DNA of 64,000 nt from Pelagicoccus sp. SDUM812005 (GTDB lineage: Bacteria > Verrucomicrobiota > Verrucomicrobiia > Opitutales > Opitutaceae), in NCBI RefSeq assembly GCF_031127875.1, contig NZ_JARXIA010000004.1, positions 1 to 64,000 of the forward strand, given 5' to 3'. Position numbers and translations under genes: made by a program. Under the pieces are notes generated by a model. That model did no database searches. It had not been told where the DNA came from and was given only the letters and a program-made list of their open reading frames with translations. This document shows positions 8,212 through 18,113 of this stretch, piece after piece (within the stretch, counting starts at the first letter, position 1; each line of letters begins with the position of its first letter).

Positions 8212-8245
8212 GTGCATAGGAAGCGATTTCGGATTCTGCTAAGCT
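8212..8245 (+). promoter_or_regulatory. Promoter P2 (GTGCAT box) for MFS porter and GH127
   Basis: GTGCAT at 8212-8217 sits in AAAAAGTGCATAGGAAGCGA, matching the P1 box over 14 or more bases including the downstream AGGAAGCGA. TAAGCT at 8240-8245 lies 22 bp after it as a weak -10. The distal half-site at the expected 21-bp spacing (8191) is not recognisable. Expected transcript start near 8253. Confidence 0.55.
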
Positions 8246-8359
8246 ATGTCCCCTAGGTCAGTGGAATGCGCCGTACGGTTGGCATTTCCGGAATATTCGC
8301 TTTACCCCTAACACTTCAAATTCCTCGCTGAGCGGTTGCCGGCGTTTCCCCAAAACACT

Positions 8360-9928
8360 ATGAGTCCCTATCAGAAAAACGCGTTCCTTTACTCAACGAT
8401 CGTGGCAATGGGAGGCCTGATTTTCGGCCTCGATGCCGCGTTGATCGCCGGAACGGTCGATGCGATCACCAAAGAGTTCTCGCTGAGCTCCCTTGAGTTA
8501 GGAACGGCCGTGAGCGCTCCTGCCTGGGGCGTGTTGGTGGCTTTGCCTTTTATGGGGATCATCTGCAACAATTTCGGTCGCAAGAAGGCGATTCTCTTGA
8601 TCGCGATTCTCTATGTCGTTTCCGCGGTGGCCTCGGCCTTCGCTCCGAGCTACTGGGTGTTGGTGGCGGCTCGCTTTCTGGGGGGCCTCGCGTTCAGTTC
8701 GATCTCTCTCGCCTCGATGTATATCGGTGAAATCGCTCCCCCGAAGTTTCGCGGAAAGCTGGTATCCATGATTCAGATCAACATCGTGATCGGTCTCTCC
8801 GGTGCCTATTTCATCAACTACCTGATCTTCAGTTGGGCGAACTCGGGAGCAGACTGGACGGTTTCAATGGGGCTTGCGGACAACACATGGCGTTGGATGC
8901 TCGGTTCTGAAATTCCGTTTGCCCTGCTGTGGTTTTTCTTGCTCCTCGGGATCCCTGAAAGCCCTTCCTGGTTGTTCTTGAGAGGACGCGTCGAAGACGC
9001 GAAAGTAACCTTGCGCAACATTCTACCGGAAAACCAGGTCGAGCCGCACATAGCCGAGATGACGGCCAGTGTTCAGAAAAGCTCCAAAGATCATTCGATC
9101 CTTTCACAGCTGCTCGACTTGTTCAGCAAACGTATGCGTCTCATCTTCGTGATCGCGTTCGCCCTTGGCATCGCCCAGCAAACGACGGGGATCAACGCCA
9201 TTCTCTTCTACGCTCAAACGGTCTTTAAGCAGCTCGGCATAGGTGAGAACGCCGCCTTTGCCCAATCGGTTTGGGTTGGTTTGACCAGTATTGTATTCAC
9301 AGTTTTGGGACTGATGCTGGTGGATAAGTTCGGTCGTCGTCCGCTGATCATTTGGGGCATGGTTTGGATCATCGCGAGTCTGGGTGTTTGCTCCTATGCC
9401 TTCAAGCAAGCCCGCTACACGATTTCTCAAGAGACCATAGCTGAGATGTCTGAAGTGCCTAACATCGAAAAACTCAGCGCCATAGCCGGGATCGAGTACG
9501 CCAACGATATTGCATTCAAGAAAGCGGTGAAAGCGGCGCTCGGCGAAGAGGGGGCAGCTGCCCATATGGCGGGACTGCAGCAGTCGTCGACCGAGATGAA
9601 TGCCGTTTTGGTCTTGATCGGTATCCTGAGCTTTGTCGCAGCGTTCCACTTTTCGGTAGGGCCGGTGATGTGGGTGCTCTTTTCGGAGATCTTTCCGATT
9701 TCGGTGCGAGCGATCGCAATTCCGTTTTTCACCATAATCACGAGCGTCACCAGCGCGGTGGTGCAGTGGTTCTTCCCCTGGCAGTTGGACAACATGGGGA
9801 TGAGCTCAATTTTCCTGTTTTACGGGGCGACTGTCTTTGTTGGCCTCTTGGTCATGTTCTTTACGCTGATGGAGACCAAGGGCATGTCTATCGAAGAAAT
9901 TGAAGCTTCCTACACGAACGCAGGTTAA
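8360..9928 (+). CDS. MFS sugar porter (sugar:proton symporter family)
   Basis: 522 residues from the ATG at 8360; an upstream TTG at 8336 is less likely. About twelve hydrophobic helices are visible. Sugar-porter signatures are present: RFLGGLAF...GEIAPPKFRGKL, PESPSWLFLRGR before the central loop, QQTTGINAILFYA and DKFGRRPL. It is an inner-membrane importer of a mono- or small oligosaccharide. A longer than usual loop between helices 9 and 10 (~residues 355-420) carries charged sequence. GH127 starts 24 bp downstream in the same operon, so the porter probably delivers the substrate of GH127 or the sugar it releases. Family firm, substrate unknown. Confidence 0.9.
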   Translation: MSPYQKNAFLYSTIVAMGGLIFGLDAALIAGTVDAITKEFSLSSLELGTAVSAPAWGVLVALPFMGIICNNFGRKKAILLIAILYVVSAVASAFAPSYWVLVAARFLGGLAFSSISLASMYIGEIAPPKFRGKLVSMIQINIVIGLSGAYFINYLIFSWANSGADWTVSMGLADNTWRWMLGSEIPFALLWFFLLLGIPESPSWLFLRGRVEDAKVTLRNILPENQVEPHIAEMTASVQKSSKDHSILSQLLDLFSKRMRLIFVIAFALGIAQQTTGINAILFYAQTVFKQLGIGENAAFAQSVWVGLTSIVFTVLGLMLVDKFGRRPLIIWGMVWIIASLGVCSYAFKQARYTISQETIAEMSEVPNIEKLSAIAGIEYANDIAFKKAVKAALGEEGAAAHMAGLQQSSTEMNAVLVLIGILSFVAAFHFSVGPVMWVLFSEIFPISVRAIAIPFFTIITSVTSAVVQWFFPWQLDNMGMSSIFLFYGATVFVGLLVMFFTLMETKGMSIEEIEASYTNAG

Positions 9929-9952
9929 TAACCCCTAGCTCTGAATTTTGTC

Positions 9953-11929
9953 ATGAATACTGTGTATCCAAAAACCAAAGCCGCGGTGGACAATCGTGAA
10001 AGCCCGCATGTCAAGTTGAAGAACATCGGTTTTAGCGACTGTCGCTGGACCGAGGGTTTCTGGGCGGATAAGTACAAGCTTTGCGAAGAAGTGATGGTGC
10101 CTCACATGGGCACCCTGTTGAAGGGCGACATCGGTCACGGCCTCAACAACTTTAAGATTGCTGCTGGTCTCAAAGAAGGGGAGCACCAGGGAGAGTTCTG
10201 GCATGATGCGGACTTTCTGAAGTGGGTAGAAGCTGCGGTTTACGTTTACGCAGGAAACAAGGACGAGACATTGCTGAAGGAACTGGATGCAATCATTGAG
10301 GTGATTGGCCAAGCCCAAGAGGAAGACGGGTACCTGCATACCTACATCCAAACCAAAGGGATCGAACACTTTTCGAACCGCAAGTACCATGAGATGTACA
10401 ACTGCGGTCACCTCTACACCACGGCCTGCGTGCACCACCGTTTGACAGGTAAGACCAACCTTTTGCAGATCGCCCTGAAAAACGCGGAGCTGCTCTACAA
10501 GGTGTTCCAGCCGCAGGCCAAGCGCTACTGCCGTTTCGGTTTCAACCAGACTCAGATCATGGGCTTAGTTGAGTTGTATCGGACAACCCGGGACACGCGT
10601 TTCTTAGAACTAGCGGAGATCTTCATCAACAACCGCGGCAAGTCGCCGGTGGTAGAGGATTCAACGACCGAAGGCTACCCCATCGGCGACATGGTGCAGG
10701 AGCGAGTTCCATTGCGCGAAGAGGACGAAGCGGTAGGGCATGCGGTGCTGGCTCTCTACTACTACGCAGGGGCGGCTGACGTGTATGCGGAAACGGGCGA
10801 GCAAGCCTTGATCGATGCGTTGGACAGGCTTTGGGACAACGTGGTCAACAAGAAGATGTACGTGACCGGCGCGGTAGGGCAGACCCACTACGGCGCTTCC
10901 AGTCGTCACGATAAGATCGAGGAGGGCTTCCTCGACGAGTACATGATGCCGAACTTGACGGCTTACAACGAGACCTGCGCCAACATTTGCAATTCCATGT
11001 TCAGCTTCCGGATGCTCGGCTTGCGAGGAGAGTCGAAATTCGCGGATGTCATGGAGCTGGTCCTGCACAACAGTGGGTTGTCAGGGATTAGTATCGACGG
11101 TACGCACTACTGTTACGCGAATCCGCTGCGCAAGATCCATGGAGCTCGCGACTACTCCAAGATGAACACGGAAAGCCCCGATCGCTTGCCGTATCTCTAC
11201 TGCTTTTGCTGTCCTCCTAATCTAGTTCGCACCGTAGCCCAGTCGGCCTCTTGGGCTTACAGTCTCTCCGAAAACGGTGTGTCCGTAAATTTGTATGGTG
11301 GAAACGAGCTTTCCACTGAGCTTTTAGATGGAACGGAACTCAAGTTGAAGCAATCGACCCAGTATCCATGGAATGGTGACGTTAAGATCAAAGTTGAGGC
11401 CTGCAAGGCTGAACCATTTGAGCTGTTGTTGCGCATTCCTGATTGGGCTGTCGGCAGTTCGGTCAAAGTGAATGGCGAAGAGGCTGGAGTTGCGGTCCAG
11501 CCGGGAAGCTTCTGCAGGATCGAGCGGACTTGGGCTGCGGGTGATATGGTCGAGTTGAGCATGCCAATGGAAATCGCTTTGATGGAAGGGCATCCTCGTA
11601 TTGAGGAGGTGCGCAACCAGGCTGCCATCAAGCGTGGTCCCATCGTCTACTGCGTAGAGTCTCCCGACCTTCCGGAGGGTACCAGCATCACGGATGTGCA
11701 CCTTCCTCTGGAAGGTGATCGGAAATTTGAATACAAACCTGATTTCCTTGGTGGCTTAGGTACCATCGAAACAGAAGTGGCGCTCCGCACCAACGTTTCC
11801 AATGGAATGTATCGCACCTTGAACAAACCCGCTTGGAAAAAGGATAAGGTCCAATTCGTTCCCTACTATGCGTGGAGCAATCGCGGAGATGCGGAAATGA
11901 CAGTTTTCGTGCCGATCATTTGGCATTGA
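9953..11929 (+). CDS. Cytoplasmic GH127 glycosidase
   Basis: 658 residues, no signal peptide. The zinc-cysteine active site of GH127 is complete: E340 and C342 (NETCAN) plus C419 and C420 (CCPPN), with the likely acid/base E324. These positions are offset by exactly two from the residues known in the beta-L-arabinofuranosidase HypBA1 (E322, E338, C340, C417, C418). Family members remove beta-L-arabinofuranose, but marine homologues in carrageenan loci release 3,6-anhydro-D-galactose. Co-transcription with a sugar porter, and the dehydrogenase, cycloisomerase candidate, kinase and aldolase in the same regulon, favour the second role. The operon ends in a strong terminator at 11983-12016. Confidence 0.9.
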   Translation: MNTVYPKTKAAVDNRESPHVKLKNIGFSDCRWTEGFWADKYKLCEEVMVPHMGTLLKGDIGHGLNNFKIAAGLKEGEHQGEFWHDADFLKWVEAAVYVYAGNKDETLLKELDAIIEVIGQAQEEDGYLHTYIQTKGIEHFSNRKYHEMYNCGHLYTTACVHHRLTGKTNLLQIALKNAELLYKVFQPQAKRYCRFGFNQTQIMGLVELYRTTRDTRFLELAEIFINNRGKSPVVEDSTTEGYPIGDMVQERVPLREEDEAVGHAVLALYYYAGAADVYAETGEQALIDALDRLWDNVVNKKMYVTGAVGQTHYGASSRHDKIEEGFLDEYMMPNLTAYNETCANICNSMFSFRMLGLRGESKFADVMELVLHNSGLSGISIDGTHYCYANPLRKIHGARDYSKMNTESPDRLPYLYCFCCPPNLVRTVAQSASWAYSLSENGVSVNLYGGNELSTELLDGTELKLKQSTQYPWNGDVKIKVEACKAEPFELLLRIPDWAVGSSVKVNGEEAGVAVQPGSFCRIERTWAAGDMVELSMPMEIALMEGHPRIEEVRNQAAIKRGPIVYCVESPDLPEGTSITDVHLPLEGDRKFEYKPDFLGGLGTIETEVALRTNVSNGMYRTLNKPAWKKDKVQFVPYYAWSNRGDAEMTVFVPIIWH

Positions 11930-11982
11930 GTGAGATTGGAATTTGTCTCCCGGTCAGAGGGGGGAGTTTTCCGTCTCGAGAC

Positions 11983-12016
11983 AAGGTCCGACCCATTCGT
12001 GAGTCGGGCCTTTTTT
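11983..12016 (+). terminator. Rho-independent terminator after GH127
   Basis: AAGGTCCGAC pairs with GTCGGGCCTT (one G-T wobble) around a 10-base loop, followed by a run of T to 12016. It lies 54 bp after the GH127 stop. Confidence 0.9.
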
Positions 12017-12133
12017 GTTGCAGCTCTCGGGGATTGTGCAATTTAAGCAACTTAGGGTTTCTTTTGATATGGTGTAAGTGGCTGATGGATAGGGGGAAGC
12101 GGGCGTATGTCGAAATCGATTCCGAATCAAAAA

Positions 12134-12188
12134 GTGCACTGCCCCAGTTGAAAGTTGCATAGCTAATCGTGGAGAGAAGTTCTATACT
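12134..12188 (+). promoter_or_regulatory. Direct-repeat operator and promoter P3 for the TonB receptor
   Basis: Half-site GTGCAC (12134-12139, in AAAAAGTGCACTG) and half-site TTGCAT (12155-12160, in GAAAGTTGCATAGC) are 21 bp apart. TATACT at 12183-12188 follows after 22 bp and is a good -10. Both half-sites carry the AAAG prefix, making this the clearest two-copy example. Expected transcript start near 12195, leaving a 230-base leader before the receptor gene. Confidence 0.75.
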
Positions 12189-12256
12189 TGTGGCAGATTA
12201 GGAAAGTTCCCCTCTGAGCGTCGAGCCGACGCATTCTAGCCTAACTACCCTGTTAA

Positions 12257-12334
12257 ATGAATTACCACACCCGACTCGGATGGATTGCCCCACTTGGCTT
12301 TTGTGCTATCCTTGCAAGCTGTCAGCTCGCATAA
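12257..12334 (+). CDS. Possible 25-residue lipoprotein-like small ORF
   Basis: ATG at 12257 opens 25 codons ending TAA at 12332-12334, inside the long leader of the TonB receptor transcript. The peptide begins MNYHTRLGWIAPL and then has a hydrophobic stretch ending LASC, a good lipobox, with only four residues after the cysteine region. It could be a tiny lipopeptide, a leader ORF or chance. No clear Shine-Dalgarno precedes it. Reported because of the lipobox and position. Confidence 0.28.
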   Translation: MNYHTRLGWIAPLGFCAILASCQLA

Positions 12335-12426
12335 ACGAGGTTCAGATTGTATCTCCAAATTGCAAGGCAGTGTAGCTGTTCGGTCGAGATGTTTACTAAA
12401 ACCCATAAGCTACAATCCCAAGAATA

Positions 12427-15400
12427 ATGAATAACAAACCAATTGATTTCAGCGGACTCAGAAAGTGGTCCCTGTTTGCGGCGGGGCTCTTGAGCGCTCT
12501 GCCTTTGGCGTATTCGCAAGACGAAGATGAGGAGATATTTGAATTGTCTCCCTTCACAGTCAGTGCAGATGACGATCAAGGTTATCGCGCGTCCCAAACT
12601 CTTGCTGGCGGACGTACTACGACCAACATCAAAGACGTTGGCACTTCGATCGAAGTCGTCACCAAAGACTTCTTAAACGACGTCGGTGCCAACAACGTCG
12701 AAGAGTTCCTGCAATACACGACTGGCGGCGAAGTGGGCGGGAGCCAAGGTAACTTCGTGGGCTTCAGCCAGGGAAGCGCGGACGGAAACGCCGACAGCAC
12801 TGCGGCACGTCGCGCTCCCCATCAAAACACCCGTTTGCGCGGAATTGGCCGTCCGGACTACGTTCGTAACTACTACAAGACGAATATCCCGATGGACTCC
12901 TACAACACGGAGCGGGTGGACATCAACCGCGGGGCGAATTCCTTTCTCTTCGGCTTGGGATCGCCAGCTGGCTTGATCAACTCTAGCTACCAGCGGGCTG
13001 CCATGTCCGACACTTCCAAGGTGGACGTAGAGGTCAGCAACGAGGGTACCTTCCGGACTGCGTTCAATTTCAATCGTGAGTTGATCGAAGACAAGCTCGC
13101 GATCCGAGTGGCCGCTTTGATGGACTATTCCAAGTACCGCCAAAAACCCTCTTATCGCGATGACAACCGCTTGTATGGAGCGATCACCTACAAGCCCTTT
13201 GAGAAGACCACGATTCGCGCTCACTTCGAAGACGGGGAAGTTATGGGTAACGCCCCAGACACCTTGCTGCCGACGCAGGCCTTCGATACTTTCTTGCAGT
13301 ACCGCACGCCGGTAGACCTGTACTACAATATGCAGCATTTCGGCGATTCGGAAGGTCCGGATGCGGCGCAGTGGGCTGCCCTGTCTCCTGAAGAGCAAGC
13401 AATGTTCGTGAACCGCGACAGCGGTCAAGGTTCTGCTTTGCACAATGGCGCGATGTGGGGTTACGCCATGGTCTACGATGGCAGCAACGGCGGCGATCCA
13501 TCTTTTGGTTTCCAGCCAGAGGTAGCCAACAACCAGTATGAAGTTAATGGAGACCTGCCAGGCGATCCTTTCTGGGATCCAGCAGTGCTCGCAGATGGTT
13601 CTCCTGGCGGGATGGCCGATGGCGCGGCCCAGATGATCTTCTACCGCAACTCGGCCTACTCGGATGGTCGTTCCGGTGGCGCGCCTGCCCAGGGATTCAC
13701 CAACTTGGATACCTTCGACTTCTCGCGTCAGAACTTTGGCGGCAACACCGACTACTACCTGCACGACTTCCAGACCTACAACGCTTCTATCGAGCAGCTG
13801 TTCTGGGAAAACCAAGCAGGTATCGAAATCGGTTTCGACCGCGAAACGCTCAACAACGACGCCGTTACCAACTTTAACGGCTGGAAGGGCGAGTTCCTCA
13901 TCGACATCAACAAGACCTTGCCGCTACCCGCATTGAACGCGGACGGTTCGTTTAAGACCGACAGCAACGGAAATGTGGTTGCCGAAGCGATGGCCAATCC
14001 GAATTTCGGGCGTCCGTTCTACGTAACAGAGCCGACACGTTCGACAGACTACGAAGAGCGGGAAACGCTGCGCGCCACGGCCTTCGTCAAGTATGACTTC
14101 GCCGACAAGCACTCCGACTCGGTGCTCAAGTGGCTGGGCTCGCACACCCTGACTTTCCTAGGTGACAAGTACACCGAGCGTCGCCGTACAATGAATACGA
14201 GCCATCAAGCCTACTCCAACGACTTTAATCTGGGGTGGCAAGTAGGCAGCGATCAAGGTGACGATCCTGCGAGCGGATACCGCCGCCTTTCGAAGATGGT
14301 TTACATGGGACCAGCTATTCAGTCCTACATCGACGATCCGTTTAATCCCAATACGCCAATCAGCATGAGCGACATCCGAATCGACGCTTCGACGGCGAAT
14401 CTGCTCAACGCGAATCCGCAAGCGCTCACCACATTCTGGAACCTCGGACCGGATGCGGAAGGCTCTGACTGGACGACCGTTGGCTACACCGATGCGGAGA
14501 GGCAAGTCCTTTTCACCAACACCAACTACGCGGACCCGCATTCCAACAACTTCGGCACCGAGCCGGATTGGTACACGGGTGACCGTCGCGAGTATTGGGA
14601 TCGGGGAGTAGTGGACGCCCGTTGGACGCCGATGAACAACAACAGTACCCGCGAGACGGTAGTCGAATCCTATGCGGTTAACCTGCAGTCCATGTTCTTC
14701 AACGATCATCTTGTCGCCAATCTCGGTTACCGTGAAGACGTAGTTGAGAATTGGCTCAACACTTTGGCCCGCGAACGCCACCAGCTCGCACTCGCTGGGG
14801 AATTGCCGGACTCCTACCTTGGCGACCGCACCCTGGTTCTCGATCCGGAGTTCTTCGATCCAAAGGATGAAGAGCGGGCGATCCTTACGGAAATCGACAA
14901 AGGCCCAACCGGCGAAGGTTCCTTCGGCTACGGCGGTGTTTTCCACATGCCAAAGGATCTTGGTTTCATGCGTTTGCCAGAGGGTACCGGGTTGTCCTTC
15001 CACTACAACTACTCGAAGAACTTCGTACCGGATGCGAGCCGTAACACCTTCATTACTGGGGAGAACTACAGCTTCGAGGCGCTTTCTTCGCCGATCGGCG
15101 AGGGTGAGGATGTCGGCTTCACGCTCAACCTTGCGGACAACAAGTTCAGCGCTCGCTTCAACTGGTTCGAGTCTTCCATCCAGAACAACACTGCGACTGG
15201 CCTAGGCAATACGCTCAACCAGCTCGTAAACTGGGGTATTCGCGCTCGCCACTGGGCCTTGCAGGACATCGCTTCTGACGACCCGGATGGGAACGGTATC
15301 ATTGATGTCAACGCGAATGGCGGTACACATCCTCGTGCCAACAACCCGCGCTTTGACATCTCCCGCACCTACAACGTGCTAGAAGCCACGCAATTCATCG

Positions 15401-16188
15401 TAGACGACGGCTGGGAGCAGGGTAAGCTCGACAACGGGCTAATGGCTATGCTCCCCAACGGAATCCAACAGTTCCAGCAATGGTATCCAGGTTTGGAGGA
15501 CACTGAGGACCGTGTCGCGACTGGTTTCGAAACGAACCTGACCTATAACCCGACTCGGAACTGGCGCATCGCCGTTAACGCGACGAAGATCGAGTCCGTA
15601 TCCAGCAACGTAGGACCATTGACCGAGCAGTTGATGAATTCCTTCTTTCCTCACTATAATACGATCAAGGACTACACGCTCTGGCAGTCGCACGACACCA
15701 ATGGCGGCGCGCCATTCAGCAACTGGTTCGAGCCGCACGTCATGAACTACTTCCAGAAGAAGCTGCAAGAAGGTTCGGCAACCAATGAAACCCGCGAGTG
15801 GAGCGCGAACTTCGTTACCAACTACCGTTTCACCGATGGCAAGTACAAGGGCTTCTCGATCGGCGGCGCTGTTCGTTGGCAAAGTTCGGGAGCAATTGGG
15901 TATCCACTGATGGACTACGAAGTGTCGGAAGGCGTTATTCTGCAGGTGCCCGACGTATCTCGTCCTTGGGAGGGTAGCGACGCTCTGTACGTCGACCTCA
16001 ATGCCGGTTTCACCAAGAAGATCGCCAACGACAAGGTTCGTTACAACGCGCGTCTGCACCTCAAGAATATCAACAACCTCGGTAGCGACAACCTAACTAC
16101 GGTCCGTGCCGCTTGGGATGGTACCCCAGCGACGGTTCGTTGGGATCCGCCATTCGAAGTCTCTCTCTCAAACTCCTTCGAGTTTTAG
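12427..16188 (+). CDS. TonB-dependent outer-membrane receptor, large verrucomicrobial type
   Basis: 1253 residues, longer than typical 700-900 residue receptors. A signal peptide (FAAGLLSALPLAYSQ) is followed by the acidic DEDEEIFELSPFTV segment, then the plug domain (GYRASQTLAGGRTTTNIKDVGTSIEVVTKDFL, then RVDINRGANSFLFGLGSPAG) and a long beta-barrel ending in the aromatic SLSNSFEF, the usual outer-membrane insertion signal. It should import oligosaccharides across the outer membrane using TonB energy. No SusD-like binding protein accompanies it, as is common in Verrucomicrobiota. It is driven by P3 and followed by a terminator, and is the only receptor in the GTGCAT regulon. Confidence 0.93.
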   Translation: MNNKPIDFSGLRKWSLFAAGLLSALPLAYSQDEDEEIFELSPFTVSADDDQGYRASQTLAGGRTTTNIKDVGTSIEVVTKDFLNDVGANNVEEFLQYTTGGEVGGSQGNFVGFSQGSADGNADSTAARRAPHQNTRLRGIGRPDYVRNYYKTNIPMDSYNTERVDINRGANSFLFGLGSPAGLINSSYQRAAMSDTSKVDVEVSNEGTFRTAFNFNRELIEDKLAIRVAALMDYSKYRQKPSYRDDNRLYGAITYKPFEKTTIRAHFEDGEVMGNAPDTLLPTQAFDTFLQYRTPVDLYYNMQHFGDSEGPDAAQWAALSPEEQAMFVNRDSGQGSALHNGAMWGYAMVYDGSNGGDPSFGFQPEVANNQYEVNGDLPGDPFWDPAVLADGSPGGMADGAAQMIFYRNSAYSDGRSGGAPAQGFTNLDTFDFSRQNFGGNTDYYLHDFQTYNASIEQLFWENQAGIEIGFDRETLNNDAVTNFNGWKGEFLIDINKTLPLPALNADGSFKTDSNGNVVAEAMANPNFGRPFYVTEPTRSTDYEERETLRATAFVKYDFADKHSDSVLKWLGSHTLTFLGDKYTERRRTMNTSHQAYSNDFNLGWQVGSDQGDDPASGYRRLSKMVYMGPAIQSYIDDPFNPNTPISMSDIRIDASTANLLNANPQALTTFWNLGPDAEGSDWTTVGYTDAERQVLFTNTNYADPHSNNFGTEPDWYTGDRREYWDRGVVDARWTPMNNNSTRETVVESYAVNLQSMFFNDHLVANLGYREDVVENWLNTLARERHQLALAGELPDSYLGDRTLVLDPEFFDPKDEERAILTEIDKGPTGEGSFGYGGVFHMPKDLGFMRLPEGTGLSFHYNYSKNFVPDASRNTFITGENYSFEALSSPIGEGEDVGFTLNLADNKFSARFNWFESSIQNNTATGLGNTLNQLVNWGIRARHWALQDIASDDPDGNGIIDVNANGGTHPRANNPRFDISRTYNVLEATQFIVDDGWEQGKLDNGLMAMLPNGIQQFQQWYPGLEDTEDRVATGFETNLTYNPTRNWRIAVNATKIESVSSNVGPLTEQLMNSFFPHYNTIKDYTLWQSHDTNGGAPFSNWFEPHVMNYFQKKLQEGSATNETREWSANFVTNYRFTDGKYKGFSIGGAVRWQSSGAIGYPLMDYEVSEGVILQVPDVSRPWEGSDALYVDLNAGFTKKIANDKVRYNARLHLKNINNLGSDNLTTVRAAWDGTPATVRWDPPFEVSLSNSFEF

Positions 16189-16214
16189 AGTCTAGGGTAT
16201 TATCACATTAACTT

Positions 16215-16249
16215 GGGCGTATCTGGTTTTCGTACCGGATACGCCCTTT
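16215..16249 (+). terminator. Terminator after the first TonB receptor
   Basis: GGGCGTATC at 16215-16223 pairs with GATACGCCC at 16238-16246; the stem extends inward by three pairs including one wobble, and TTT follows. It lies 27 bp after the receptor stop and 66 bp before the next sulfatase. Confidence 0.8.
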
Positions 16250-16314
16250 AAGGTGTAAGCTGCCTCTCTTTAGAGCGGTGCAAGTGAAACCTTACCAGAT
16301 GGGTTCCTGATTTT

Positions 16315-17961
16315 ATGGTTAACAAGATTCGTTTTTCGCTAGTGCTCTCGGCCCTTGTCGGAATCGCTGCGACCTCCCAATCCGTCGGCGCCGAACGGCC
16401 GAACGTGCTCTTCATCGCGATCGACGACCTTCGTCCCGAGCTTGGCTGCTACGGATCTCCGGTAGCGATTTCTCCGCATCTCGACAAGTTAGCGAGCGAA
16501 GGGCTGCTATTCGAGCGGGCCTACTGTCAGCAGGCGATTTGCGGTCCCTCCCGGGCCAGCGTGATGGCTGGTGCCCGCCCGGACACGATAGGAGTGGTAG
16601 AAAATTCTGCGAAACTCCGCGAAGCGAGCCCGGATATCCTGACTCTCTCTCAGCATTTCATTGCCAATGGTTACGAAGCCGTGCAAGTGGGCAAGATCTA
16701 CCATAACCTGGATCACTCGGATCGGGAGTTTTCTTGGAGTAGGGAACCCGCGCTTGATCGCTTGAATTTGAAGAAACCCTACTACCCCTATGCCCTGCCC
16801 GAGAACCGGGCTATTCAGCAAAAGAACAAGAAGGAACTGGAGGCCAAATACGGAGTTGGCATCGCCCGCACCGGGTTGGTGCAAGGTCCCGCTTACGAGT
16901 CGGCAGATGTAGAGGATTATGAATACAGGGATGGCTATAATGCCTTGTTGGCCATCGAGACGATGAAGGACATGTTGGAGGAGAACCCGGACAAGCCATT
17001 CTTCCTCGGTATGGGCTTCTACAAGCCTCATCTCGACTTGATCGCTCCCAAGAAATACTGGGATCTGTACGACCCTGCGGATATCAAGCTAGCAGCCCAG
17101 ACTGAGGGGCCGGAAGGAGGCGCGGCGATGGGCTTGCACGCGTCTTTCGAGATGCGAGTGCGCGATGGCATTCCCAAGGAAGGCGATTTCGACGAGGATT
17201 TGGCCCGCACCCTCAAGCATGCCTACCTCGCATGCGTGAGCTACATCGACGCTCAGATTGGGCTGGTCATAGAGGCCTTGGAAGAGCAGGGACTACGCGA
17301 CAACACGATCATCATCGTTTGGGGCGACCATGGCTGGCACCTGGGTGATATGGGAGTGTGGTGCAAAGCAACCAATTATGAGGTAGCGACCCGCGTGCCT
17401 ATGATGATTTGGACTCCGGACATGGCTCCTGGTAGTCGCGGAAAAACTACAGATGCCCTGGTTGAACTGGTCGACATGTATCCCACGCTCTGTGAGCTTG
17501 CTGGCTTGCCGTTGCCGGATCACTTGGAGGGAACAAGTTTCAAGCCATTGCTGAAGAATCCCGATCAGCCATGGGAAACGGCTGCCTTTAGCCAATTCCC
17601 CAATCCCGCTCTGCGCGAGTGGGCGGCGAATCCTCTTTCGAAGGGTATGCGCGAGACTTTTTTCGGGCCGCTTATCGAAGAGGTCGAAGCTCGTGTCATC
17701 GCACAGCAGGGAGAAAAGTGGGATCGCGATCTCTTCGAGAACGATCTTATGGGCTACGCGATGCGGACGGATCGCTACCGACTTGTACTGTGGAAGGACG
17801 TGAAGCGTCCGGAGGCGGAACCCATCGATATCGAACTCTACGATTATCAGGACGGCGAGATGGAAACGAAGAACATTGCCGACGAGAATCCCGAGTTAGT
17901 GGCCGAGCTTATCGAGCAGTTCAATGTAGGTTGGCAGGGAAACCGCCCCCCATCGCTTTAA
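16315..17961 (+). CDS. Secreted S1 sulfatase, iduronate-2-sulfatase-like
   Basis: 548 residues with a Sec signal peptide ending near SQSVGAE. Metal site DD (37-38), formylglycine motif CGPSR (C76), GKIYHN and WGDHGWHLGD are the features of the iduronate-2-sulfatase-like branch of S1 rather than the arylsulfatase-A-like branch seen in its neighbours. It lies between two terminators (16215-16249 and 18012-18042), so it is a single-gene unit or receives read-through from the receptor. No convincing copy of the 21-bp operator is seen in the 126-bp gap before it. Likely acts on a sulfated sugar unit of the same polysaccharide. Confidence 0.9.
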   Translation: MVNKIRFSLVLSALVGIAATSQSVGAERPNVLFIAIDDLRPELGCYGSPVAISPHLDKLASEGLLFERAYCQQAICGPSRASVMAGARPDTIGVVENSAKLREASPDILTLSQHFIANGYEAVQVGKIYHNLDHSDREFSWSREPALDRLNLKKPYYPYALPENRAIQQKNKKELEAKYGVGIARTGLVQGPAYESADVEDYEYRDGYNALLAIETMKDMLEENPDKPFFLGMGFYKPHLDLIAPKKYWDLYDPADIKLAAQTEGPEGGAAMGLHASFEMRVRDGIPKEGDFDEDLARTLKHAYLACVSYIDAQIGLVIEALEEQGLRDNTIIIVWGDHGWHLGDMGVWCKATNYEVATRVPMMIWTPDMAPGSRGKTTDALVELVDMYPTLCELAGLPLPDHLEGTSFKPLLKNPDQPWETAAFSQFPNPALREWAANPLSKGMRETFFGPLIEEVEARVIAQQGEKWDRDLFENDLMGYAMRTDRYRLVLWKDVKRPEAEPIDIELYDYQDGEMETKNIADENPELVAELIEQFNVGWQGNRPPSL

Positions 17962-18011
17962 GCAGATCAAAGCGTAGCCGTATGCCGGTCATAATTGAAG
18001 AGTCCACATGG

Positions 18012-18042
18012 GCGCCCCTCGCAAGTGGGGCGCTTTTGTTTT
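18012..18042 (+). terminator. Terminator after the iduronate-2-sulfatase-like gene
   Basis: GCGCCCC (18012-18018) and GGGGCGC (18027-18033) form a perfect 7-bp stem with an 8-base loop, followed by TTTTGTTTT to 18042. Confidence 0.9.
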
Positions 18043-18113
18043 AACTGGTTCATTTCCAATGGGATTCGATAAAGGGGCTCCCTTACCTGTGGCTATTGTG
18101 TTGAAGTCAGATT

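Noticed and set aside
12673-13815. Long antisense open frame across the first TonB receptor
   Set aside because: It is a mirror of strong codon bias in the receptor gene and has no recognisable domain.
16278-16283. GTGCAA before the iduronate-2-sulfatase-like gene
   Set aside because: Lacks the AAAG prefix and a convincing -10 at the right distance.
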